DNA of 64,000 nucleotides from Paragyromitra xinjiangensis. Taxonomy: Eukaryota > Ascomycota > Pezizomycetes > Pezizales > Discinaceae. Where the stretch lies: NCBI GenBank assembly GCA_038503065.1, contig JBCAMK010000002.1, positions 1,054,001-1,118,000 on the forward strand, written 5' to 3'. The notes under the pieces are model-generated. The model searched no databases. It saw only the letters and a program-made list of their open reading frames with translations, and had not been told where the DNA came from. Shown in pieces: positions 12,146 through 23,283 of the stretch (within the stretch, counting starts at the first letter, position 1; the number at the start of each line of letters is the position of its first letter). Position numbers and translations under genes: made by a program.

Positions 12146-13747
12146 ATGTTTGACCTTGAAGTTCTTTCAATCGATGATCTCGAAAGGGTTGCTCGTGACA
12201 GGATGGATAAGATGACTCGAGAATACTACAATTCTGGGGCTGACGGCGAGATAACGCAAGTATCTTATTTCCCATTACTGATCAAGCTTCAAATAGCTGG
12301 CTGACTGTGATTTAAATTAGTCTTCGTGACAATATAGCTTCGTTCGATCGGTATAAACTGCGCCCCAGGGTTCTTAAAGATGTAAGCAGAGTGGACACGA
12401 CGACAAAAATGTGGGGGGAGAAAGTACGTTTCGAATTCCCATCACCTCGTGAAATACCGTTTTCACAATTTAATTCTAAGACGAAAGGTTAGATAACTTT
12501 CCCGCTTTGTATTGCTCCAGCGGCAATGCAAAAAATGGCACATCCAGATGGAGAGATTGCGACTTCTCGAGCAGCAGCAAAGGCAGGTGTCCCTATGGGC
12601 CTAAGCAGTTTCTCAACTTCGGCAATGGAAGATGTCGTAAAGCAGGGAGGAGGGAAGATAGGTTACGCGATACAGCTATACGTTTTCCAGAACCGAAAGA
12701 CGAGTGAAGCTTTGGTTCGAAGAGCCGAGAGTAAGTCCATTTTCGTTACAGGGCTATTTCTGGAAGGCACCTTAAAATACTAAAGTTATACTCTATTACC
12801 TTTTGTAGAGGCCGGATTTAAAGCGATATTCTTGACTGGTAAAAATTATCCATGATTCCCAACCCTATAATAGCCCGCTCATACTTCCAGTCGACACACC
12901 ATATCTTGGCCGCCGTATCAATGAAGTTCGCAATCGTTTCCAACTTCCCTCACACTTACAATTTTTAAACTTCAGCAATCCCTCTGATGTCACTTCACTT
13001 TCGGATTATCAAAAGAATCAAGTCAAGAAAGTGAGAGAGCCGACATACCAAGGGGTTGATCTGGAGTCATTGGTGTTTAAAGAAAATATCAACGGTACGC
13101 TTTGCTGGTTAACGTTAGATGTTGGAGTAATTAACTGATTTTCACCCTAGATGCATCCCTGAACTGGGAAGACGACATAAAATGGTTGAGAGACATTACA
13201 AAATTGGAGATTTGGGTCAAGGGGATCCTAACAGCGGAAGATACACTTCTAGCCGTCAAATATGGTGTGGATGGGATCATCGTTTCGAACCACGGGGGTG
13301 AGCATCATTTCTATCTCTGGATTGCTTCACGCTCATAGAAACTGGGCTAGGTCGTCAACTTGACGGTGTTACATCAACTCTTGATGCACTTCCGGAATGC
13401 GTTGCAGCGGCTGCCGGGAGGATACCTATTCACATAGACGGTGGTATCAGGCGCGGGACAGATATCTTTAAAGCATTAGCTCTCGGTGCAGATTGTTGCT
13501 GGATTGGAAGAGTCCCACTATGGGGTTTAGCGGTACGTTAACTTTTGTCCGAATATGCTTTGTGAATACACACTGACTCGACTGGGGTGCATAGTATGAT
13601 GGTCAGGCTGGTGTTGAGCTGGCGCTAAAGGTGCTGTATGATGAGTTCAAGCTTTGTATGGGCCTCGCTGGGTGCAAGAATGTAGAAGAGATTTCAAAGG
13701 ATCATTTGGTCAGGGTCAAGAATGATGGGACCTTAGCGAGGCTTTGA
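12146..13747 (+). CDS. FMN-dependent 2-hydroxy-acid oxidase/dehydrogenase
   Basis: Eight exons (12146-12255, 12321-12423, 12493-12730, 12809-12838, 12891-13094, 13151-13297, 13351-13532, 13595-13747) encode 388 residues, the usual length for glycolate oxidase/lactate oxidase relatives without a cytochrome b5 domain. The enzyme oxidises an (S)-2-hydroxy acid to the 2-oxo acid using FMN. Visible landmarks: the N-terminal REYYNSGA (active-site Tyr), [15 protein letters not shown], the catalytic Lys in VKGI (near 252), SNHGGRQLD with the catalytic His (near 276) and Arg, and the FMN-phosphate loop [20 protein letters not shown]. Intron 1 begins GCAAGT, a GC-AG intron; only that donor gives the family sequence GEITLRDN. 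Exon 4 is just 30 bases. The substrate (lactate, glycolate, other) cannot be read from the sequence. No peroxisomal SKL-type end is present; the protein ends ARL. Confidence 0.9.
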
Positions 13748-13786
13748 GGCTTTGAGGCTTTGAGGCTTTGAGGCTTTGAGATTTTG
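13739..13786 (+). repeat. 8-base tandem repeat across the FMN oxidase stop codon
   Basis: Five perfect AGGCTTTG units and a sixth imperfect one. The first unit supplies the last codons and the TGA stop of the oxidase gene; the rest form the start of its 3' untranslated region. Confidence 0.9.
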
Positions 13787-14089
13787 AGGATTGGATACTC
13801 TTTTCACACATAGTCACTCGTTTATTTATATCGTCTGGGTTACACACTGCTATCGGAAGGCATACCCACAGTAGACAAAATAGACAATAAGATAACTTCT
13901 TTTCTCAAAACCTACCTGTAGGCGATAGCAGAATAAGTTTGCTCAAAGATCAACGGGATTCTTCCCAAACCACCCAAGAGCATGCAGATTTCTACAATAT
14001 ATAGCCATACATCCTCCACCCTACCATTTTTAGGTGTAGAGAGTATTCTTATTTTACAAAACCCTTTCCGCCCATCTAATACCCTCTTA

Positions 14090-15196
14090 CTACTTCTCGG
14101 CAGGCACCTCGAAAGGATATTTGAACTCGACAACCTTCTCAAACGGCCTCTCCCTCCCAATCATCTTCTCCTTATCCCATGGCCTTACTCTACTACCAAA
14201 CACCTTTACATTAGGAATACTCGGCAGATCTTTCTCAGCTAGAACTTCGTAGAGTTTCTTGGGCTTCGGCTTGTGCTCGAAGTATTCCACTATTATAGTT
14301 AGGGCAAGTAACCAGCAATTGATAACTCCTAACAAGGGGAAGAGAAACATACGTAGATCTGCAATCGTCTTCATCTTCGACACCTCCGGATCTGGGATCC
14401 GCCTTCCGGTCAACTGCACCACTCTCTTGACGACATCAAACAGTACATCACCCTTCAACCGCAGATTCGCCCACCCGATTTTTTCGAGTCCTTCATCTAG
14501 CCATGTTGGCCGCTCTTCTAATGCGGGATAGGTTTCCTCCTCGGTGTATGTTCGGATCTCCATGTGCTCTGTATGCTTCCCACTTAGGATCGCGTCCTCG
14601 ATTTCGGGGAGCTGGTAGTCGAATATGGCTGAGCCGCTGGGGTCAACGGAAATGAGAACGTTCTCAGAGAGATTTTCAGGGCCGGAGTAAAAGAGGGTAG
14701 CGGGGCGGTTGTTAAGGGTGAGGGTGTAGACTTCGACGATAGCACGGTGGACAGCGCGGACGAGGGATTCTGGGGATTCGAGTTTAGTGTTTGTGATGAA
14801 ACTGGGCGTAGAAATTGGATCAGTTCAAATTGGTCTTTATAACTACAAATCTATCCTGTCTTAATTGGAGAGACTGTTGGTGAGAGGAAGAACATACGCT
14901 GGCACATCCCACTCTTCCAGTCCTTTTTCCAACCCCACAATCCTCAGCTCTCTCGCATCAATTGCCTCTACATATCCTGCCCGATCCTCTACTTGCTTCT
15001 TCTCAGCAACCACTGGAGTCTCGGCCGGCGCATTGGTACCCCATAGTTTCCGCCGAAGCCGGTCCTGCCAGGTGAAGTCGTTTTTCTCGGCGGCCTGGAG
15101 CGCAGAGACGGAGAATTGTCGTCCGGCAAGCAAAGAGGTGGGATGCCATATCGGGCGGCAGAGAGGCCGAGTTATTCGCGGTATTGCGCGACGCAT
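14090..15196 (-). CDS. mL50: Mitochondrial large-subunit ribosomal protein mL50
   Basis: Three exons (15196-14898, 14801-14353, 14289-14090) encode 315 residues. The N-terminus is rich in Arg and poor in acid (MRRAIPRITRPLCRPIWHP) and runs into a GRQFSVSALQ stretch typical of a matrix-targeting peptide and its cleavage region. The body resembles the fungal mL50 family (yeast MRPL13), a subunit of the mitochondrial 54S ribosome, with IGWANLRLKGDVLFDV followed by a GRRIPDPEVSKMKTIADL segment. Introns are 96 and 63 bases; the second keeps frame even if retained, but splicing restores a smooth IADLLEYFE. An in-frame ATG at 15235 would add 13 Thr/Ser-rich residues; 15196 is preferred because it opens the targeting peptide. 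It is convergent with the FMN oxidase, 342 bases apart. Confidence 0.8.
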
Positions 15197-15441
15197 TGTG
15201 GTTGTGGTTGAAGTGGTGGGGGAGATTGGTTTCAACGGTGGGGGTTAGTTGCAACGTTGAAATTTTGGGAAGTGTGGATTGAGGCTCACGCGATAATAGT
15301 GAAAGTCACGGTGAAAATGTAAAAATCAAGTGGGACACGAAGAAGTCTTCTTATATTACAGAGTTTTGAACGCCATTGATCTACCCAACGCCCTTTTTAT
15401 ACATTTCCCCCCCGCCTCCTTATATCGAGCCATTGGCAGAT

Positions 15442-16333
15442 TCAGTCGCCCTCGCATAGGTCTTCGAGTAGCTCGACAATCCGCTTCCTCAGTACCCGCA
15501 GCTCCACGTCTTCTTTATCTGGCAGAGAGCTTCGGCAGAAAAAGGGGATGCCCATTTGACTGAATTCGGCGGTCATGTGTTTGACCATGTCTTCGCTGCG
15601 GAGGTGGACCTTTTGATCAAAGACTCGGAGCTCTTCCTTTTCGCTTTCGGGGGTCTGGAGACATGAGTGTTAGGCTCATGACTCTTTCAAATGGGTTGAA
15701 GCTGGAGATGAAATTACTTACCGGGAGGTTATTACCGAGTTGTGATGGGGGTATGGTTCCGAGCTTTCGTCTTTTTTGTGTCAGCTATAGGAACTGAGCT
15801 TGGTGTTAGGTAGAAGGAAGAGAGCTCTCACAGTAGATCCTGAACCTTCTGATTACTCTGTACTCTGGTTTCATGTTTCTTCACGATCTCCTCCCTCGCA
15901 GTCCACCTACCAGCTATCAGTTAATCCTTGCTTTATCCATTTCGGGCTAATTCACCTACCATTGCTTCTCATGATCATGTTGGTGTTTTTTCATCTACAT
16001 CTCCCCCTCTTGATTAACTCACCATCCAATCACCAACCCCTCCTTCTCCGAACTTGATAAACACACCTTCTTGATCTGCGCCATAACCGCTTCATCTTTA
16101 CCCAGCGTGTTCATGACATACTTCAATGCCGTTGGCCAGTCCGTGATGTTCTTGGGATCGGTGGGCGGCGTGGGGATAGACTCAGGTTGGTATTGGAGTC
16201 TCTGGCCATGGAGAAGTCGTGGATCTGAAGTAGGAATCTGGGGAGGGTACTGTGGTTGGTTTGGTAGCAGTTGAGGGGCTTGAGACGCGGTTTGGGCGAG
16301 GATTTCGAGAAGACGGGTTACGTCGGGGTTCAT
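15442..16333 (-). CDS. DUF2458-like conserved fungal protein
   Basis: Five exons (16333-16067, 15994-15960, 15906-15832, 15770-15722, 15654-15442) encode 212 residues of unknown function. After a Pro/Gln-rich N-terminus comes a segment like that of the fungal DUF2458 family: WPTALKYVMNTLGKDEAVMA, then KKHQHDHEKQWW, a Lys-rich helix, and a C-terminal ELRVFDQKVHLRSEDM with GIPFF. The 35-base second exon is supported because it alone supplies HEKQWW, the Trp pair being split by the intron. The acceptor of exon 4 is less certain; AAAAAAG at 15771 was chosen to keep frame. Heptad-like charged runs suggest a coiled coil. The gene is divergent from the COX14-domain gene, 360 bases between start codons. 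No role is proposed. Confidence 0.65.
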
Positions 16334-16693
16334 GATGTGCAATTGCAAGGGGCTGTGATAGGTGACTATATGCAGGTGGAAATAACAATCGCTTTATTTA
16401 TACAGCACAAGGGAAGTAATTCTGGAACGGAAATAGGAGAATAAACAGATACGTACAGGAATTGGAATTCTCCACTTGATAGAAAGGAGAAAATTCCCAC
16501 AGCCAATGGATATCACTTCTTTATCGCTTACGCTAGCGCTTTCTGGTCACGTCAACTTTCCGACATCACCATTGTCACCCCACCAATTTTTTTAATTTCA
16601 TCTCGAATCTACTCCATCGATCACCCCGCCAAATAGAACCACCACCAAAGAAAAACAACTTCAAATAAACAAAATAAAAAATAGTGATACACA
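16334..16693. promoter_or_regulatory. Divergent promoter between the DUF2458-like and COX14-domain genes
   Basis: This 360-base gap separates two start codons on opposite strands, so it must hold both promoters. It includes a pyrimidine-rich run near 16560-16625 and an A-rich leader just before 16694. No specific binding site is claimed. Confidence 0.6.
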
Positions 16694-17603
16694 ATGGCAC
16701 CTCCGCGTTCCGTCGCAGATGCGACTCGATTCACAGCCACTGGCCCACATGCATTCACCCGCGCCCCTCCTACAGTGGGGACCAACAGCGAAACACCACA
16801 GCAGCGAGTTGCTCGGCTTCGAGGCGCCGCAAAACAGGCGAAACTAGATAAGATCAGCACATTCGACCGTATTGTTGACCGTGGGCGGATCTGGGCGGAC
16901 AGAGCGCATAAGGTTGTTGCAATTGGGTTAATTGGGGCTACAGGTATGGTGTTGGCTTCCAGATGAATTAGTGCGTAGGTGTGAATTTGGTTACTGATAC
17001 AGGTGGAGTAAAATAGTGCTTTGTGGTGGTATTACTATTTTTGCGTTTACAGACATGGTCATGTTTGCGCGGAGGAAGAAGCGGGCATATGTACCTCATC
17101 CTCCCTCCATATCATCTCTTTATCCGTCCTGTATCTAACCACTAATAACATCATAGCTCGAAGAGCAAAAACTCCTCCACGAATCACAAAACGAGTCCAA
17201 GATCCTCGCAGCCGTAGCAGCCGGCGCCGACGAGCCTACTGCCCGTTCCGAGGTTGAAAATGCAGATCGTCTCGTGCACGAAGTACGCAAGGGCAAGCCA
17301 ATGACAACTCGACTGAAGGAATGGGCATTCAGTGGCTTAACACCGCCAGAGAAGGAAGCCGTTGCAGCTGCGGAGGAGAGGTATGTTGTCGTTGGAAAGG
17401 ATAGCCCGGCTGCAGCGACGGTGGACACTGCTACCGTAATCCCGCCTACAAACCATACCCAAAGGGTTGCGGAAGGGAAGGAACCGGCTGAGCTGAGACA
17501 TGATATTCTGAATAGGCCCGGTGCGGATGACCTAGTAAAAGGAGGGAAGGCGAAGGGAGGGAGTACGGGGGTTTTGAGTAGCATTACAGGGTGGTGGAAT
17601 TGA
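16694..17603 (+). CDS. Cytochrome c oxidase assembly protein, COX14-domain family
   Basis: Three exons (16694-16943, 17017-17090, 17157-17603) encode 256 residues. The N-terminus MAPPRSVADATRFTATGPHA and the following RLRGAAKQAKLDKISTFD resemble the filamentous-fungal COX14-domain proteins. One hydrophobic span at about residues 74-97, completed only after splicing, is followed by MFARRKKRAY, so it would be a single-pass inner-membrane protein with a positive flank. A long charged, Ala-rich tail follows and ends SSITGWWN. Family members help assemble complex IV. The acceptor at 17016 was chosen over a CAG 14 bases earlier because it alone gives an open, family-like CGGITIFAFTDMV. The C-terminal half is less conserved than the N-terminal half. 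It is paired head-to-head with the DUF2458-like gene. Confidence 0.75.
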
Positions 17604-20600
17604 ACAAGGGGTGTATAACATGATGCGAGATGGCGTTTAAGAGGGCAAAATTCAAGAAGGAATGTGGGGATGGGATGGAAAGAAAATTGGGGCCTTTTTT
17701 GTATATTCTAGTTTTTTCCCACTCTCTCGCTCACCGAATGGCGGCCGTCGTGGCGTGCGTGTGTATATAAGACTAACTCTGCCTTTTCGTAGTAGATGCC
17801 TCTTCAACCCCCGCAAGTACAGCACAGCAAGTATAGAGCGGATTGTAGGATATTGTTCGGGTTGTGGTTGAGATCTAATTTCATAGCTCATGAACCTTGC
17901 AGTCAACAGTCCTAAAGAAACTCCAAGAGACCCCACAGCGAGAGGAACATCAAAACATGAAACATCTATTCCAGAGCCTCTCCCATCTCCTTAAATAGAA
18001 ACCCAGAACAAGTAATGAAAATCCGGATTTTCAATTCCTATGATATAAAATGCTTGTGGGTTTTCAAGGCTCGTATCACAGACTAGGCATAGAAGCGAGC
18101 TCGAGGAGAGACTGCTTATTCGATAAAAAGATAAAGAATGGCATGTGGTAGCCGTGGAATGTCTATACAATTTAAACATGACACGGATCGAAATACCCCA
18201 TGATACAATGAATTCGACCTGGGTTGAATACGCCGAATATTAAATTTTATCGATAAGAACTCAATATTCAAGTCTCCAGTAGCATCTTTGTCTACCTCCC
18301 ATGAAGCCTTTAATTAATTTTCTTATTTCCAGTATCATTCTCCAAAGCCTATTTCCGCTTAAAATCCCTCCAGAACAAAAGATAAATGTGCTTGCATGTC
18401 CGATGTCGATTCCAGCGAACAAATACTCATTTAGAATGAATCTAATTGTCACAACCTAATGTTAACAAGATCCGCACCACAGCTAGAAAGGAGATGGAAA
18501 CATGCTGCTCGAGCTCAAATCGACTGAATAAGGCGAAATCTTTATCGTACCTTAGAATTTTGGCTGGTTTGTGCCGCAGAAGTAGTAGACCTCTTGACAT
18601 CTGGAGTAAAGAGTATTTACTCTCGACAGCAACCAAATTATTTCTTAATCGGTAGCTGAGCGAACTGTCGGAACTGCCTAGATTTCGTGTTTTGAGTGAT
18701 TGATGTTGTGATATGGGAAATGCACCATGGCCATGAGTTGTAAAGTTTGCATTGCACAATGTTGTCAAATTTAGTAATTGTTTAGACACCATGGAATACG
18801 AAAATGAACACTTGAGATAAAACTCCTCCCTAGGGGATACTTCAGGAATATTGTGAACTCCTCTGTGAAATGGACACAGGTCGTATCTCGTAAATTAGAT
18901 CAATTCGTGCCAGATTGAACACTTTGACTTGTGAATAGTCGTAGGTGCAAAGGAAAATTGTTGCCGAACCATTGTAGCGGGAGGCAGTTTTGAATACTGA
19001 GATGATAGTTTGGGAATGACCATAAGCCTAGCTAGAGAAGTTAAAACGGTACCGGGGGGTCTAGCTTTTCACGCAGCTGTCAATTACAACATCTTCTATG
19101 ACTCCTCCGCTCCTCGCTCCATATTTGTGTGAAGTAAAAGCGTTTTTCTGTGAAAATGAGCAACAAGGGAGGACAAACATCTAATTACTTACCTCCTAAT
19201 ATTCTTCCGTAGAGGATCAATTGATAATGGACTTTAAATAGGGGAGTAATAACTAATGCATATACACTCGTGCATTCGTTAGATTTCCGCTGAATGGAGC
19301 TTATTGAAGAATTCCTTTCAAGAAGGCATCAAGAGGAAGGAATGAGATATAAGTTTGAATATCTGGCTCAAATTGTACTGGAAGATAGTACTCTGCTTGG
19401 AGGTTTTTGATGGAACAGAAAAAAGGAGTTTGTTGGTGTGTACAGATGGGAGTTCGGTTTCTTGCACCGGTTGAGGGTGGGGACAACGAAAAATTTACAA
19501 GACCTGAAACCGCACACATTCCAGAGACCGCACGAGATTCCGCAGTGGGCCTTCCATTGTGCCCCCTGCGACTACCATAGGGCATTCTTTCGTGGTTTAG
19601 ACAGGTCCGTGAATATCCGGCCTAGCCACGAAAATCCAGTTCCTTTACCATATCTATACCTTTCATAAACACAATCTCTTACAATACAGGCCTAAATGTA
19701 CGATACCGGGGTAAAAAAACTCACGCATGTCATGCATATTATACGCTTGACTACTGATGATTGCTCTAGCATTCTCTACCCACAAAGCCCAGGAAACTGC
19801 ACGACTTCTGTGACGGCTGCGATACACCAACAGCAAACACAAAACATTTACATTACCGAATCAGTGCCAGGCTGTGACTTATTAATGAGAAACTTAGGGA
19901 AGCAAACCCTCCATGGATGATCTAGTATTACTTAGGCTAGCTATTGTATCCAGCAATAAGCCCAGAGATGTATACCAGCCGAAAGAGCAAGGGAGAAATC
20001 ATGTGAGCCTAGATACTCAAACCTCATCGTAAGCACATCTAACATATATCCCCAGAGCTACCTGCATGTAGTTAACGGCAGTCTGGGTTGGTTATGTCGG
20101 CTAGTACCACGATTCAGTACTAAAAGACAATTAACGAGCGGAAAACTACCTCGAGTAGCATAAGCCTATCGCTCTGTCACCTAATGGTTGACGGTTTTCG
20201 CTAGTAATTGGTCAATTGAGGTAATGTCGACTTTACCGTTGGTTCTATAAACGTTAGGATTTTGAATTCTGCACCTCCGCTAATTGGTAATACCATATAT
20301 ACCCGAAGCAGAATACTCGACATAGCAAGGAGCCAGCCCAACAACAAATACCCCCACAGAAATCGCGCTCTACTTTGGCTGAGTATTTCAAATGATAGGG
20401 TACGGCTCTAACGACCAATTTTAAGCTCTTCAGATTGTGGAAAACTCGGAACTCCCTTAGTACTGTATCTAGATAGGCTCGTTCCCATCCCCTACTATCT
20501 AGGGTACGCAGCAAGTTGCGTGCATGGGACTAGGCCGAGGCCAGTATCAAGATAGGAGGAAAGAATTCCAAGGTGATCTAACAATTATAAAAACAGGCCC

Positions 20601-21074
20601 TGTAACCACAGCACAGCCTGGAAAACTTGTTCTTCACAAGAAATCAACAATGGTTTTTTGTGCGTATACTACTTAGTTTTGGACGTTTCTTTTTATTCGA
20701 ATATTATGAGTAGGATGTAATATAAAGGAGAAATAGATTGCTCCCGGAACACTAGTACATACGCCTGTAATAGAGGAAAAACCGGCGACTATACACTATC
20801 TGCTTACAATTTAGCTTGGTACTTGAGAAACAGAAATGTAAGACACTGATCACTTTATTTCTGCGTGTGCCAACCGCCCTTATTCAGGACACCCCGGGTA
20901 ACCAAGATTAGATTAGGGCAATACCAACGTAACCCTACACCCACAGTCCCGCACACACGCCTAGACCAACAAACGGAGAACATCACCAAAAATTCGCCCA
21001 CCAGCGCCAGTTCAGACAACCGCCAACCCCGACGACGACGACAACAACAACACCGACGACCATCGACAGCAGCA
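17604..21074. other. 3.5-kb gene-free stretch ending in the eL13 promoter
   Basis: Only short frames without support. The left part is the 3' region of the COX14-domain gene; the right 200 bases are the eL13 promoter. Nothing else was recognised. Confidence 0.45.
20913..20937. promoter_or_regulatory. Telomere-like TTAGGG and AACCCTA sites in the eL13 promoter
   Basis: TTAGGG at 20913-20918 and AACCCTA at 20931-20937 face each other about 140-160 bases before the eL13 start. Tbf1-type Myb factors bind this sequence and drive ribosomal protein genes in many ascomycetes. The site is seen; the factor is inferred. Confidence 0.5.
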
Positions 21075-22078
21075 ATGGCCATCAAACACAATCAGGTATG
21101 TCCCGTCACCCTCCGCCCACAGGGGGGGAATTTTTGATCTTAAAATTAATGAAATATATAGCAAATCCCCAACAACCATTTCCGCAAGGATTGGCAGCGT
21201 CGCGTGCGGACCCACTTCGACCAGGTCAGTGATATATATCCGTGGAGTCCCCATATTCAAGAATTTTTCATATCTGCGGCCAAGGAAGTCTTGGGGGAAT
21301 ATGGGAGCTGACGGTTTGAGTTTTGTTGGAGGATAGCCTGGTCGTAAGCACCGCCGCAGAGATGCTCGCCTTACCAAGATCGCTGCTGTTGCCCCCAGGC
21401 CCATCGATCTCCTGAGACCTATTGTCCGATGCCCGAGCATAAAATACAACCGTCGCGTCCGTGCCGGTAGGGGATTTACTTTGGAGGAGCTGAAGGTGAG
21501 AAATGATTCTAGCGTTTGGGGTTTTAGGTAGTCGAAAGTGGATGGAAAAGAGCAAGGGAAGGGAAGAGAAATGAGGGGAAGATAGAGGGAGATTATTGGG
21601 GTGGTCAAACGGAGGATTGGATGTTTTCAGAGGAGGAATGTGATATATGCAAAAACAGCAGCTAACCCACCCCCAGGAGGCCAAGATCCCCCGCAAGTTC
21701 GCTCTCTCCGTCGGCATCCCCGTCGACCACCGTCGTCGCAACACCTCCGTCGAGTCCCTCCAAACCAACGTCGCCCGCCTCAACGAATACAAATCCAAGC
21801 TGATCCTGTTCCCCCGCAAGGCCGGCAAAGTCAAGAAGGGTGATTCTGCCGCCGAGGTTACCGCTGGGGCCAAGCAGGTCGTATCTGTTGCTGCCGCTTT
21901 CCCCATTGATATCAACCCTGCTCGCCACGCCATTTCCGAGCGCCCCATCACCGATGCCGAGAAGTCCCGCAACGTGTTCAGGGAACTCCGTCTTGCGCGT
22001 GCTGACGCCCGCAACGTGGGTAAGAGGGAGAAGAGGGCTAAGGCGAAGGAGGAGGAGAGCGCGGCCAAGAAGAAATAA
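21075..22078 (+). CDS. rpl13: 60S ribosomal protein eL13 (L13)
   Basis: Four exons (21075-21095, 21162-21224, 21337-21495, 21677-22078) encode 214 residues. The start [20 protein letters not shown] is spread over the first two exons and matches the eukaryotic L13 N-terminus. Exons 2 and 3 carry the basic [20 protein letters not shown], and exon 4 carries [20 protein letters not shown] and a Lys/Glu-rich helix ending AKKK. The protein is a cytosolic large-subunit component. The tiny 21-base first exon is typical of fungal ribosomal protein genes. Codon use in the last exon is strongly C-ending, as expected of a highly expressed gene. Its three introns, 66, 112 and 181 bases, contain no convincing snoRNA. 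Confidence 0.95.
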
Positions 22079-23283
22079 ACACCTTACACCGAAAAGGTGT
22101 TGGGGTGATGCTGTCATGGAAACCAAAATAAAATGTTCTTTTTTTTTCTTCTCCCTCTATATATTTCTGAAGAAATATCTGAACATTCAAAAAATGGGAA
22201 TGGGTTGTGCGCATTTGTGTTTCTTATTTGTTCAAATTCTAGGGTCTCTTTTTCATCTCATTCTGGGTGTGCTCATGGCGAGGTCTGGTTGGTTCTTTGT
22301 GACTCTGAGTAGAGGTCCTTGTCTCCGCGGCGGGAACTGTGAAGGCATCGATAACAAACCGCATCCTGTTTGGACAACCCACCATATAGTAACAGATGAG
22401 TCTAGGTCGTCTGGAATAGCGTTATCGAGTTAGTACACGAGCCCCTCACCCCATGGAAAAAGATAAAATAATTTCCCTAAGAAAGAGTCATGCCATATCA
22501 CTCGCTTTGATTCTCCGACATAGCGAAAAATAGTTCGATCACCCGACAGCTACATGTAGCTGTGAAACTCCGGTCTCGCTAATCACTCGCACTAGATACT
22601 GTACCACGAAACACAAGATAACAGATCATAGCCCTGCGGTACTTGAAACTCATGTGAGAAAGTCATCAGAGGTAGGGATGCTTATGTTAAAGTTAATTCC
22701 ATCACATAAGACAATTTAGGTTGACCCGGCGACCGAGGCTCCGATCATACTCTCTATCAGTCCGTTCAGATGTCCCTGCATTTCACAGCCCCAAAGATAC
22801 ATGTAGTTTTCAACGCACACCATCCACTGATTGACTACGCTAGAAAACCAGGCAAGAAAAATCCAGTACAAAACTTGGCCGCAATAGAAAGAAAAAAACT
22901 CGTACCTGAGCTCGAACGTAGTCGTCGTCATGCATCCACCCAGCAGGTTCGCCGTGAATGTTTCGTGTTGCCAGGCTACGCGTTCGGGTGGCTTAGCGAG
23001 GTGACGTTGTTGCTCTGTGGCGTCAGAAGGACGATTTCTGCATGTGAAAGGATCATTTGTGGCTAGAAGTAGAGAGAAACACCCCACTAGCACCGCCACA
23101 TGACGTATTGCCCCGCTCCCTCTAGAAAGTGGCCTGCTCTGTATAAAACACCACGGTCCGCATCGCAAATCTATTTCCCTCTCTCGTTTCTACCAATTAT
23201 CTATTCATCAAACTGCTGATAACTACCTACTCTTTTCACACTATTCAAACAAACATCTAAACCTACATCAGACTACCTCAATC
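22079..23283. other. Intergenic region between eL13 and the Vip1-like gene
   Basis: No gene. It has a T-rich tract just after the eL13 stop (22138-22150), TACATGTA copies at 22551-22558 and 22798-22805, and the promoter and pyrimidine-rich leader of the Vip1-like gene in the last 200 bases. Confidence 0.5.
23142..23148 (+). promoter_or_regulatory. TATA box of the Vip1-like gene
   Basis: TATAAAA lies 136 bases before the ATG at 23284 and is followed by a C/T- and A-rich leader. Position and sequence fit a canonical TATA box of an inducible or strongly expressed gene. Confidence 0.55.

Noticed and set aside
21225..21676. C/D-box snoRNA in eL13 introns 2 or 3
   Set aside because: GTGATAT- and CTGA-like strings occur, but no proper C box, D box and terminal stem could be paired.
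21268..22068. Long antisense frame (266 codons) over the eL13 gene
   Set aside because: It runs opposite to well-supported eL13 exons; such mirror frames arise from biased codon use in highly expressed genes.
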